Shown: positions 54,284-62,700 of the stretch, one piece after another
How positions within the stretch are numbered: position 1 is the stretch's first letter
Layout of the letters: each line of letters starts with the position of its first letter
Origin: Bryobacterales bacterium
GTDB lineage: Bacteria > Acidobacteriota > Terriglobia > Bryobacterales > Bryobacteraceae
Assembly (NCBI GenBank): GCA_016716385.1
Contig: JADJWL010000005.1
Location: forward strand, 372,001-436,000
Direction: 5' to 3'
Length of the DNA: 64,000 bases
Position numbers and translations under genes: made by a program
Notes under the pieces: model-generated
Told to the model about the DNA's origin: nothing
Databases searched by the model: none
Seen by the model: the letters and a program-made list of their open reading frames with translations, nothing else

Positions 54284-54303
54284 CACCCGGCTGACACCGG
54301 GTG
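54284..54303. terminator. Hairpin between convergent genes
   Basis: CACCCGG, six bases, CCGGGTG: perfect 7-bp arms, about 20 bases after the metallophosphoesterase stop and 60 before the sulfatase stop on the other strand. A second short inverted repeat, GCTATCG-G-CGATAGC, overlaps its end at 54303-54317. No U-tract, so terminator function is a guess. Confidence 0.4.
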
Positions 54304-54310
54304 CTATCGG

Positions 54311-54343
54311 CGATAGCCGCCTGCGCCAGCGGGCGGATGCGGT
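54311..54343. repeat. 33-bp dispersed hairpin repeat, copy 1
   Basis: Shares its first 11 bases (CGATAGCCGCC) and last 15 (GCGGGCGGATGCGGT) with 59249-59281; only the loop region differs. CCGCCTGC and GCGGGCGG form a stem with one G-T pair. Both copies are intergenic. Confidence 0.65.
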
Positions 54344-54364
54344 CACCTGGCACATGCAGGGCTG

Positions 54365-55657
54365 CTACCGAACCCGCCACCACGCGTCGAGCGCGCGCCG
54401 CAGTTCCCGCACCACCCGCGGCTGCTTCGCCGCAAGGTTGGTGCGCTCTCCGGGATCGGTGCCGACGTCGAACAACTCAGTCTCTTCCGCCCACCCGGTT
54501 GATTGCAGGCGTTCCCACAACAGCATCTTCAGGTTCGGGCGGTACGGCTCGATGAGCTTCCATTGATCCCGCACAATCCAGCGGTACTTCAGGTTCGCCT
54601 CGGGCCTCTCGATATCCGCCAGCGTGTGAACGAATGACGCCCCATAGGCCGCATTGCGCGCCGCCAGCCGGCGGCTTTCGCGCAGATCGATGCCCGGCAG
54701 ATCGCCCGGCACGGCCGCCCCGGCGGCCGCGAGGATCGTCGGCGCGATGTCGACGCTGCTCACCAGCGTCCGGTCGTCGCGCCGCGCTGCCACGCGTCCC
54801 GGCCAGTTCACGATCAACGGCGTCCGCACGCCCGCGTCATAAGGAGACATCTTCGCGCGCGTCTGGTCCAGCGTATGGCTGCCCTCAAGCTGGACCCAGC
54901 CGTTGTCCGCGAGATACACGATCATCGTGTCCGCCAGCTTGCCGCGCTGCTCCAGATGTCCAACGAGCTGGCCCACCGTTTCGTCGAGCCACTCCACCAT
55001 CGCGTAGTAGCGCGCGACCGCGATCGGCCGGCCAGGAGTCCGATAGTTTGCCAGCAGGCGCTCCGGGGGATTGTGCGGCGTGTGCGGAAGAAACGGTGCG
55101 TACCACAGGAAGAACGGCCGGTCGCCCGCGCCGTCGATGAAGTCGAACACCGGCTGCATCGTCTCGCGGCCGATCTTGAGGCCATCGTCGCCGTGCCGCC
55201 CGCCGCGCGCGACATCCCCGTGCGTCATGCACTCGGTGAAACAGCAGCGGCACTCCCCCTCCCACCACTTGCCGGACTGGTGGCTGACGTAGCCCTGCGC
55301 GCCGAGCAGCGCCGTGATCGCCTTCGACCGGCGGAACACCTCGACCATGCGCGCCCGGTTCTCCGCGGCCCGTGCGTCGCCCGGCGGATCGTTGCCCATG
55401 ATCAGGTGCTGGTGCGGATAGAGGCCCGTCATCAAGGTCGCAAGACTCGCCCGGCACAGGCTCGACGGCACGTACCCTCGCGTATAGGTCAGCCCTCCGG
55501 CGGCGAGTTTGTCGATGTGCGGCGTGCGGATCGCGGGATGACCCATGAACCCGTAATCGCCCCAACCGTGATCGTCGGAGATGATCAGGACAACATTCGG
55601 CGGCGCGGCGCAGGCGGCCGCCGCCAGAAGCAGCAGCAGTCCGGGGATCTTTTGCAC
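54365..55657 (-). CDS. Exported sulfatase with non-canonical active-site motif
   Basis: 430 residues from a GTG start. A signal peptide (about 1-18) is followed by the sulfatase fold: metal-binding NVVLIISDDHGWGDYG, IDKLAAGGLTYTRGY, ADNGW and DLPGIDLRES. The active-site segment is SSLCRASLATLMTGLYP, so the formylglycine position is apparently Ser and the usual Pro is Leu. Ser-type sulfatases need a radical-SAM maturase. The 5' end and upstream DNA are duplicated at 57107-57219. Confidence 0.88.
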   Translation of the reverse strand: MQKIPGLLLLLAAAACAAPPNVVLIISDDHGWGDYGFMGHPAIRTPHIDKLAAGGLTYTRGYVPSSLCRASLATLMTGLYPHQHLIMGNDPPGDARAAENRARMVEVFRRSKAITALLGAQGYVSHQSGKWWEGECRCCFTECMTHGDVARGGRHGDDGLKIGRETMQPVFDFIDGAGDRPFFLWYAPFLPHTPHNPPERLLANYRTPGRPIAVARYYAMVEWLDETVGQLVGHLEQRGKLADTMIVYLADNGWVQLEGSHTLDQTRAKMSPYDAGVRTPLIVNWPGRVAARRDDRTLVSSVDIAPTILAAAGAAVPGDLPGIDLRESRRLAARNAAYGASFVHTLADIERPEANLKYRWIVRDQWKLIEPYRPNLKMLLWERLQSTGWAEETELFDVGTDPGERTNLAAKQPRVVRELRRALDAWWRVR

Positions 55658-55731
55658 AAGGCCATCCTACAGGAGTTGAGTTCGGCCGCGGGCCGCAGAA
55701 AGATCCAGGCATCATACAGCGGAACTTCTTC
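55622..55731. repeat. About 110-bp repeat: sulfatase 5' end plus start of SelA-like gene, copy A
   Basis: Matches 57107-57219 with about six substitutions and a small indel. In this copy the leftward sulfatase is intact and the rightward SelA-like gene is reduced to its first codons (ATACAGCGGAACTTCTTC, start codon lost). Confidence 0.8.
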
Positions 55732-55884
55732 TCCGACGGTGTTGTCGAAGAAGAGAACGCACAGTGCGAACTATTCGGCTTTGACCGTACGTGCGACATC
55801 CCGACGAAGCCCGCACAGGAGATCCCTCAATCGGCCAAAGCATCGGGCCAGAACGACGGCATCACCGTGGTGACAATGCCGAGG
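55729..55884 (+). pseudogene. C-terminal fragment of a SpoIIE/PP2C-type serine phosphatase
   Basis: The plus-strand frame from 55729 reads FSDGVVEEENAQCELFGFD and then GQNDGITVVT, the typical C-terminal end of RsbU/SpoIIE-family phosphatases (SDGVxE...GELFGF...DDITVV). The rest of the domain is missing and the true end is lost at the point where the toxin-antitoxin module begins. A second copy of the last part lies at 56582-56647. Confidence 0.65.
55845..55871. repeat. 27-bp direct repeat flanking vapBC, copy 1
   Basis: Identical over 27 bases to 56599-56625. Lies within the phosphatase fragment, on the far (vapC 3') side of the toxin-antitoxin module. Confidence 0.85.
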
Positions 55885-55904
55885 AGCGCATCAAGCAGGC
55901 GCGC

Positions 55905-56303
55905 CTACAACACGATCCGGTTGCAACCGGCAATTCGGTCAAAGTCGCGATCGAAGCTGCAGATGCGTTCGAGCTTGTAGACGGCTACTACCGCCGCGTG
56001 GACGGCATCGCGGGCGGTCAAGGTGGGGTCTGTCTCGAGGATCACCCGTGCGCGATCCATGACTTCGCCAGTAATCGAGAGCACCTCCGGGAACAGGCGT
56101 CGCGCGAAATCAAAGACAAGCTGCCCGTCCGCCCATCGGTTCAAGGCCCGGTACCGGTGGAGTATCTCCTGGAGAACCTCGGCGTCCACTGTGGCTGTGA
56201 CCTGGTTGTTGGCCACACGATCCAGGAAGGCGACCGCGGGGGCCTTGTTCGGATGCGCGGCGCCCGCGGCGTACATCAGCACATTGGCGTCAGTCAGAAT
56301 CAA
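55905..56303 (-). CDS. vapC: VapC-type PIN-domain toxin (second module)
   Basis: 132 residues with the PIN acidic residues: Asp5 in ILTDANVLMYAAG, Glu in AEVLQEILHRY (about 46), Asp in TARDAVHAAV (about 98) and Asp in SFDRDFDRI. It overlaps the antitoxin stop by 4 bases (ATGA). Not closely similar to the PIN toxin at 29856. Confidence 0.88.
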   Translation of the reverse strand: MILTDANVLMYAAGAAHPNKAPAVAFLDRVANNQVTATVDAEVLQEILHRYRALNRWADGQLVFDFARRLFPEVLSITGEVMDRARVILETDPTLTARDAVHAAVVAVYKLERICSFDRDFDRIAGCNRIVL

Positions 56304-56560
56304 GGCAAAGACTCCGCCCGGGGGACTGACTCCAATTCCATTTCCTCCGGCGTCCCCACCGGAAGACTGAGCGCCGCAATCCCCGCCACGGCGGCGCGCC
56401 GCTCATCCCGCGTCGTCAAAAAATACTGGCGCCGGCAGGCGTCGCGCACCAGTTCGCCCACGCTCGACGATCGCGCACGAGCCAAGACCGCCAGTTGGTC
56501 GTACAAGTCTGGCGGGAAGAGAATCGTCGCCTTCTTGACTTGATCCATATCGGTATCCAT
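56300..56560 (-). CDS. vapB: Ribbon-helix-helix VapB-type antitoxin
   Basis: 86 residues from the ATG at 56560 (ATG 56548 possible). KKATILFPPDLYDQLAVLAR is the RHH DNA-binding strand and helix, and SSSVGELVRDACRRQYFL completes it. The C-terminal 40 residues should wrap the PIN toxin. Its start region overlaps a palindrome that probably serves as its own operator. Confidence 0.85.
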   Translation of the reverse strand: MDTDMDQVKKATILFPPDLYDQLAVLARARSSSVGELVRDACRRQYFLTTRDERRAAVAGIAALSLPVGTPEEMELESVPRAESLP

Positions 56561-56571
56561 ATCAGGATACC
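56543..56571 (-). promoter_or_regulatory. Likely autoregulatory operator of vapBC
   Basis: GGTATCC, six bases, GGATACC (56552-56571) forms a perfect inverted repeat over the antitoxin start codon. ATCCATATC also occurs twice in direct orientation (from 56543 and from 56556). RHH antitoxins usually bind such repeats to repress their own operon. Confidence 0.6.
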
Positions 56572-56581
56572 ATCGGAGAAT

Positions 56582-56647
56582 CGTTCCCCCACGACCGGGG
56601 GCCAGAACGACGGCATCACCGTGGTCACGGCGCGGAGGAATGCGTGA
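56582..56647 (+). pseudogene. Second remnant of the SpoIIE/PP2C phosphatase C-terminus
   Basis: The frame reads TTGGQNDGITVVTARRNA and stops at 56645-56647, giving what looks like the authentic end of the phosphatase whose preceding part is at 55729-55884. The vapBC module separates the two. Confidence 0.6.
56599..56625. repeat. 27-bp direct repeat flanking vapBC, copy 2
   Basis: Partner of 55845-55871, on the antitoxin side of the module. Confidence 0.85.
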
Positions 56648-56665
56648 GACAACTCTTGTTGCTTT

Positions 56666-56866
56666 GTGCTGACGATCCTTCGGATCGAGCACATGAAAGA
56701 CGTGCTCGACCGGATTCCCGGCGTCGAAGCGATGGGCATCACGCTCGTGCCCTGGATGATGGTCCCGGGCCAGGAACGCATCGTGGCGGGACGCTTCAAG
56801 GAAGTGCTGGAGACGAAGGAGACCGCCCGGCAGCGCTCCCCGCGCTCCGAATCGGAACTGGCGTAA
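56666..56866 (+). pseudogene. Internally deleted 3' remnant of the SelA-like gene
   Basis: Matches the 3' part of the gene at 57278-58534: RIEHMKDVLDRIPGVE is joined directly to MGITLVPWMMVPGQERIVA, skipping nearly 50 codons, and the last 18 or so codons before the stop are also lost. The reading frame survives (66 codons), but the protein would be a meaningless fragment. The stop abuts the TIGR03437 remnant as in the other cassettes. Confidence 0.8.
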
Positions 56867-57004
56867 TCAGCGCCGCACCGGAATCGTTGCCCCGCCTTGC
56901 GTGGTGGCCGAACCCATGCGGACTGTGACTGGGATGTCGCCGCTTTGTGCGTGTGAGAGTGGAGCGGTCGCGGTTGCTGCAGTGAGAAACGTTCGGCGAG
57001 TCAT
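56867..57004 (-). pseudogene. Chimeric frame: Tat-type signal start fused to TIGR03437 C-terminus
   Basis: A 45-codon frame: MTRRTFLTAATATAPLSHAQ, a good Tat/Sec-type leader, then GDIPVTVRMGS and GGATIPVRR, the end of the TIGR03437 domain found complete at 63055-64000. It is probably a deletion junction between two genes. It may still encode a small exported peptide, but no evidence for that exists. Confidence 0.55.
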
Positions 57005-57093
57005 GTTGGTCTCCAATCTCCTGCTACAACGGCGGTCCGGCGTTGTCTCCGAGCATCGCGCGACGTACCAACTGGATCGGCGGCCTGCCGTAG

Positions 57094-57142
57094 GAAAGAA
57101 ATCGGTCGCCAGGAGCAGCAGTAGTCCGGGGATCTTTCGCAC
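57094..57142 (-). pseudogene. Sulfatase signal-peptide remnant
   Basis: From a GTG at 57142 the reverse strand reads RKIPGLLLLLA, matching QKIPGLLLLLA at the start of the sulfatase at 54365-55657, then diverges. Only the first 12 or so codons remain. Confidence 0.7.
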
Positions 57143-57219
57143 AAGGCCATCCTACAGGAGTTGAGTTCGACCGCGGGCCGCAGTAAGATCCAGGCATCAT
57201 GCAACGCCGGAACTTCTTC
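57107..57219. repeat. About 110-bp repeat, copy B
   Basis: Partner of 55622-55731. Here the SelA-like side is kept and the sulfatase side is reduced to its first codons, the reverse of copy A. Confidence 0.8.
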
Positions 57220-57277
57220 AGGGAGCGCGGCCGCGGCCTTGGCCGCGCTGCCCGGCGGCCAGCGGATCGCCTCCGCC

Positions 57278-58534
57278 ATGGCGGCACGCAACGCGCAGGA
57301 TGCCGCGAAGGTCTACACGAAGCTCGGCCTCCGCCCGATCATCAACGCGGCCGGGACCTACACACATCTGGGCGGCTCCCTGATGCCGCCCGAGGTCTTG
57401 GAGGCAATGAACGATGCCGCCATGCACTATGTCCCGATCCGCCAGCTCAGCCGGGCCGCCGGCGAGCGCATCGCTGAGCTCACCGGCAATCCCGCGGCTC
57501 TCGTGACCACGGGTGCGGCCGGCGCCATCTTCGTCGGCACCTGTGCCGCCATCGCCCGCGACGACCCGGACAAAGCGAAACGGCTGCCCTTCACCGACGG
57601 GATGAAGAACGAAGTCGTCACCCAGAAGCTGCACATGACTGGATGGATCCGCCAGTGCGAGGCCGCGGGCGCCCGCATGGTGGAGGTCGAGCACAAGGAC
57701 GAACTCAAACGCGCCATCACCGGGAAGACGGCCATGCTCTACTTCCTCGTTGCCGACCGCCACTTCGGCAAACACCGCGACCAGCCCGACGCTCCGGGGG
57801 GCATGGTGTCGCTTGAAGAGTGCGTGGCAATCGCCCGCCGTACGCGGGTCCCGCTTCTGGTCGATGCGGCGGCGGAACTGCCTCCCACGGAGAATCTCAG
57901 TGGTTATACGAAGATGGGCGTCGACTTGGTCGCGTTCAGCGGCGGAAAAGGGCTGCGCGGCCCCCAGAACGCCGGTCTGCTCGTGGGGCGCAAGGACCTC
58001 GTCGAGATCGCCGAGACGTTCCAGAGCCCCTATTCCGGCATCGGCCGCGACCTGAAAATCTCCAAGGAAACCTACATCGGCATGCTGGCCGCCGTCGAGC
58101 GGTACGTCAAGACTGACCACAAGGCGGAGTGGGAATCCTGGCGGCAGCAGATCGAGCACATGAAGAGCGTGCTCGACCGGATTCCCGGCGTCGAAACTGG
58201 CTACGTGCCAGGGCACATCACGAACCACGTCCCGCGCCTGTGGGTGAAGTGGGACGAAGCCGCGCTCAACTTCTCGCGCGAGGAGTGCTTCGCTGCGCTC
58301 GAATCCGGCGATCCTTCTGTCGTGCCGCTGCGCACGCCGATGGGCATCACGCTCGTGCCCTGGATGATGGTCCCAGGACAGGAACGCATCGTCGCGCGGC
58401 GCTTCAAGGAGGTGTTGGAACAGGCGAAGAAGACCGCCGGGCAGCGCCCGCCTCGCAGCGAAGCGGAATTGGCCGCCGATTTCCTGATGGACAACCCGAT
58501 CGACGCCTGGAGCCCCGGCGGACCCGTTGCGTAA
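57278..58534 (+). CDS. SelA-like PLP-dependent protein, signal peptide frameshifted
   Basis: 418 residues from ATG 57278. RPIINAAGTYTHLGGSLMPPEV, LVTTGAAGAIFVGTCA, PLLVDAAAELPP and the PLP lysine in VAFSGGKGLRGPQNAG place it in the SelA/aminotransferase-like group; members include D-glucosaminate-6-phosphate lyases, and selenocysteine synthesis is not implied. The original start seems to be ATG 57199 (MQRRNFF, a Tat-like leader), but that frame shifts near 57220 relative to the rest (GSAAAALAALPGGQR), so the exported form cannot be made. The protein may now be cytoplasmic, or the gene dying. Confidence 0.78.
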   Translation: MAARNAQDAAKVYTKLGLRPIINAAGTYTHLGGSLMPPEVLEAMNDAAMHYVPIRQLSRAAGERIAELTGNPAALVTTGAAGAIFVGTCAAIARDDPDKAKRLPFTDGMKNEVVTQKLHMTGWIRQCEAAGARMVEVEHKDELKRAITGKTAMLYFLVADRHFGKHRDQPDAPGGMVSLEECVAIARRTRVPLLVDAAAELPPTENLSGYTKMGVDLVAFSGGKGLRGPQNAGLLVGRKDLVEIAETFQSPYSGIGRDLKISKETYIGMLAAVERYVKTDHKAEWESWRQQIEHMKSVLDRIPGVETGYVPGHITNHVPRLWVKWDEAALNFSREECFAALESGDPSVVPLRTPMGITLVPWMMVPGQERIVARRFKEVLEQAKKTAGQRPPRSEAELAADFLMDNPIDAWSPGGPVA

Positions 58535-58660
58535 TCAGCGCCGCAACGGAATCGTTGCCCCGCCTATGCGGATTGTGTCCGGGATGTTGCCGTCCGGCGT
58601 CGCCGGCGGCACCACCACGTTGAACTGGTCGAGGCCCGGCGCGTCCGGGGAGAGAGAGGC
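58535..58660 (-). pseudogene. TIGR03437 C-terminal remnant
   Basis: The reverse strand reads FNVVVPPATPDGNIPDTIRI then GGATIPLRR and stops, matching the end of the protein at 63055-64000 with an internal loss of about six codons. Its stop abuts the SelA-like stop. Confidence 0.75.
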
Positions 58661-59640
58661 GCCACAACTTCGAATTGCCGGTCAGCGGTCTCGCTCGGAT
58701 CGTAAGGACCGGCCAGAGGAGTATCCCCCCGGAGGTCCGCGGCCTGGGCCGAGCCTCAGATCAGCCGAACACTGCCAATCGCTGGCCCGCAGATTCCGAA
58801 GCGCTCGGCAAGTTCATTCACGGCCATCCACAATTTCTCTAACCCCAGCAAGAACAACCGCTTCCCCCGGAGCCCATCACCCGTCTGCTTGACCCGCTCT
58901 GCCATCCTGAAAGGGGAAGGAGTCCGCGCACGCCCGAAGGGAGGGCCGCGTCGTCCTCGCCCGTTCCCACCGGATGCTCCGCCGTGAGATGCCGGCGCAA
59001 CCAATGTGCGACATCGAACCCATTTCTTCCGCCGAACCCGAGCCGCCGGGCAGCGACTTGCCAGCCCCTGCTCCGGAAATTGCAAATACAGACCCAATCT
59101 CCGAAGAATCGATCCCCCGGCCCGCACCCGCTTCCGCCACGCCGCGTGATCCATAACCGGAAACGCCGCGAGGGTGATTCACAGCTTTCGTCAATCAAAC
59201 GAAGCCCACGAGCCGCACTCGCATAAAGAACCAACGGGCTCGCGGCCGCGATAGCCGCCCCGCGTAGCGGGCGGATGCGGTTGCCGCTTTCCCAAACCCT
59301 GTTCGCCGAAAGGGGAAAATCGAATGCCCGGATGTCCCATTCGTTCGCACCCCGAGCGCGCCGCCATCGAGGAGAAGATCCGCGGCGGCGTCTTCTGGAC
59401 CTGCCTCGCCGCGTTCTCATCGATTGCTGCCGCCAGCGGGGCAAGCCCGGCCACCACCGCCGCCCTCGTCCCGAACTCCGGACCCGTTGTGAACCCTCGA
59501 ACGGCAAACCTCGGTTGCTCCTGGCAAGTCCTCCCGAATGGACGCTGCGCTCCGTCCGCTTCCGGGAGGCCTCCGGCAGATGCGCGGATCCGGATTTGTC
59601 CGCATACGTTACTAGTTCTTAAGCGTCAAATGTTCTCGAT
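58661..59640. other. Intergenic stretch with no supported gene
   Basis: About 1 kb between the SelA-like cassette and the TonB receptor promoter. Reverse-strand frames here are arginine-rich and look noncoding. One plus-strand frame, 58974-59156, is unusual in being acidic and Pro-rich (CDIEPISSAEPEPPGSDLP and so on) and could be a small gene or relic, at low confidence. It also contains the hairpin repeat at 59249-59281. Confidence 0.5.
59249..59281. repeat. 33-bp dispersed hairpin repeat, copy 2
   Basis: Partner of 54311-54343; the stem is CCGCC-C-CGC with GCGGGCGG. Confidence 0.65.
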
Positions 59641-59641
59641 T

Positions 59642-59676
59642 CTGTCACGTTCTTGTCATTATCTCGGTGCTATCCT
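59642..59676 (+). promoter_or_regulatory. PhoB-type promoter of the TonB receptor
   Basis: CTGTCAC (59642-59648), four bases GTTC, TTGTCAT (59653-59659), then TATCCT (59671-59676) after an 11-base gap. The two heptamers nearly match the Pho-box consensus. A weaker repeat, TGTTCTC, lies 11 bases further upstream at 59631. It drives the receptor gene at 59711. Confidence 0.8.
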
Positions 59677-59710
59677 CGGGCAAATCAGATTTTCCGCAAT
59701 CGGTCCAGCG

Positions 59711-62700
59711 ATGACAACTATCTTTCGCCTTTCTGCCTGCCTTCTGGCGTTTGCATTCGGACTCCACGCGCAGTTCGACACGAGTGTCGTCCTGGGCACG
59801 GTCCGCGACCCGGCTGCCAACATCGTTCCCGGAGCGAACGTCAGACTGCTGAATCTGGACACCGGGATCGAATCGCAGGCGGCGACGAACGATAGAGGCG
59901 ACTATATCTTCCTCAATGTCCGCATCGGAGCCTACCGCGTGACCGTGGAGCAGGCTGGTTTCACGACCGCCACAGTGGAGCCGGTGCGCGTGGCCGTTGG
60001 CGCCCGCCAGCGCGTGGACGTTCTCCTCCAGATCGGGCAAGTCACCGAGACCGTCCAGGTGACCGAAGGCATCATGGCGGTGGAGTCCGATTCGAGCGAC
60101 CGCGGCCTGGTCGTCGTCCAGCGGCAAATCGTCGATCTCCCGCTAAACGGGCGCAATTACTCCGACTTGGCCCTGCTTTCGACCGGTGTCCGCCAGTCCG
60201 ACTACGCTTTCGCAAATCCTCCTCGCGAAGGCTCGTTCAACGCGAATGGCCAACGCAGTATTTTCAACAATTTCCTAATGGACGGTGTGGACAACAACTC
60301 GTACGGCACGTCGAACCAGGGCTTTTCGAACCAGGTTGTCCAGTTGACGCCTGACGCTGTCGGAGAGTTCAAGGTCGTGACCGCCAATGCCAGCGCCGAG
60401 TATGGACGGAGCTCCGGCGCGGTGATTAACGCGACAATGAAGAGCGGCACGAACGAGTTCCACGGCTCAGCGTGGGAGTATCTGCGCAACACCGAGTTGA
60501 ACGCCGTCGGCTTCTTCCGGCCGGCGACCGGCAAGCCGGTCTTCCAGCGGAATCAGTTCGGCTTCACCGCTGGCGGCCCGATCGTGAAGAACCGCGCCTT
60601 CTTCTTCGCCGACTACGAGGGCTTCCGGGAGCGCCAGAAGTTCGTCGTCTTCTCCAACCTCCCGACCATGGATCAGCGGCGGGGCATTTTCCCGGTCGCG
60701 ATCCGCAACCCTCTGACGGGCGCGGAATACCCAGCCAATACTCCTTTGCCGGCGAGCGCGGTCACGCCTTTCGCTCGCAAGGTGCTCGATGAGCTGCCAG
60801 AGCCGAATGCACCCGGTACGAACAATTTCCGCAACTTGCGTGCCGACCGCAACAACAGCGACAAGATGGACCTGAAGCTGGATGGGCAGCTAAAGTCCAC
60901 CATGTCCGCGTTTGTCCGGCTCAGCCACCGCAAGCAGAACTACTTCCAGGCTCCCCCAATCCCCGGTCCGTCCGGTGGCGACGGGAACGGCTTCATCCGC
61001 ATCCTGAACCAGCAGTTGGCTACCGGCTGGACGTGGACGGCGTCCACCACGTCGCTCGTCGAGGTCCGCTATGGCCAGTCCCGCACGCTGGCGGGCAAAG
61101 AGCCGCCCGCGATTGGGGGTCCCAGCATGCGGGATCTCTACGGCATTACCGGCCTCAGCGAGGATCCCCGCCTCACCGGCGGTCTCACGGCGCAGCGCGT
61201 CACCGGGTTCACCGCGTTCGGACGCCAGGCCACCAATCCGCAATGGCAGCATCCGGATCTGTACAACCCGAAGATCAACTACTCGCTGATCCGCGGACGG
61301 CACACACTCAAGGCGGGCTACGAGTTCCAGCGCGTCCATACCGAAATTCAGGATGTCAACCCTCTCTACGGCCTGGACATCTACAACGGCAACTTTAGCG
61401 GCAACAATCTGGCCGACTTCATGTTCGGACTGCGCAGCGAATACCAATTGGTGAACTTCTACATCGCTCAGTACCGCCAGATGATGAACTTCGCCTACTT
61501 TCAGGACGACTGGAAAGTGTCGCCGAAATTGACCGTGAACCTCGGCCTGCGCTACGAGTACGCTACGCCCCAGTGGGAGCGGGATAACGTGCTCTCGAAC
61601 TTCGACCCCGCGACGAATGCGCTCATTCCGGCAACCAACGGATCGATCGCAGACCGGGCGCAGGTGAACCCCGACCGCAACAACTTCGCTCCGCGCCTGG
61701 GGATGGCGTATAGCCTCGACCCGAAGACCGTCATCCGCGGCGCCTATGGCACCAGCTACATCCACTTCAACCGCGCCGGTGGCGGCAACATCCTCGGGAT
61801 CAACGGCCCGCAAGTCGTGATCGCGGTAATCGCCCAGCGTCCCACCGACGCCGGCTTCCGGCCGACCCAGGACGGCTACCCCTCAGGCCTGACCGATCCC
61901 AGCCGCTTCGACCCGCTGCGCGCCAATATCAGCTACATCCCGCGGGACACGCCGTCCGGCATGGTGCAGAACTGGTCCTTCTCGATCCAGAGAGAACTGC
62001 CCTGGGGATTCGTCACGGACCTGGGCTATGTTGGCAGCAAATCGTCCAATCTGATCCTTTTCGCGGACTTCAACGAAGCGCGTCCGCAGCGGCCGGGTGA
62101 GAACCTCTCGATCCAGGCGCGCCGTCCGAACCAGGCATTCAGCGCTGTCACCGTGACTTGGCCCGAGGCGGAAGCCAACTATCACGCACTGCAGTTCCGC
62201 ATGGAGCGCAAGTTCCGCGGCGGATTCTCTTTCCTGAATTCGTTCACCTGGTCGAAGACGATCGACACCACCGGTCAGGCGCTTGAGGCGCAGGGTGGCT
62301 CCGGCGGGCGTAGTTCCCCGCAGAGCTTCTACAACCTCGATGCCGAGCGCGCCCTGAGCGATTTCGACCAGCCGTTCAACAACACGACGGCCGTCCTCTA
62401 TGAATTGCCGTTCGGCCGCGGCCGCCGGTTCGCCAACTCGATGCCCCTTCCCGTCGAGTGGCTGGCGGGCGGCTGGCAACTGAGCGCCATCAATTCGCTC
62501 TGGAGCGGTACGCCCGTCAACCTTGCGTACAATGCGCCGCTGCAATTTCAGGTGTCGCAGACCCTGCCGGACTGGCGGGGCGGCATCAGCTACCGGCCGA
62601 ACGTTCTCGGCTCCGTGATGGTGCCGGAGGGCGTGCGGAACCACGACCGCTGGCTGGACCCGGCGCAGGTTGTCATCCCCACGGATCCGAGCCAGCCGTT

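Noticed and set aside
58839..59507. 222-codon reverse-strand frame
   Set aside because: Composition is dominated by Arg, Gly and Ser with no recognisable domain; it looks like noncoding GC-rich DNA.
59324..59710. Upstream extension of the TonB receptor frame by 129 codons
   Set aside because: It runs through the Pho-box promoter, lacks a signal peptide at its start, and the ATG at 59711 gives a perfect leader.
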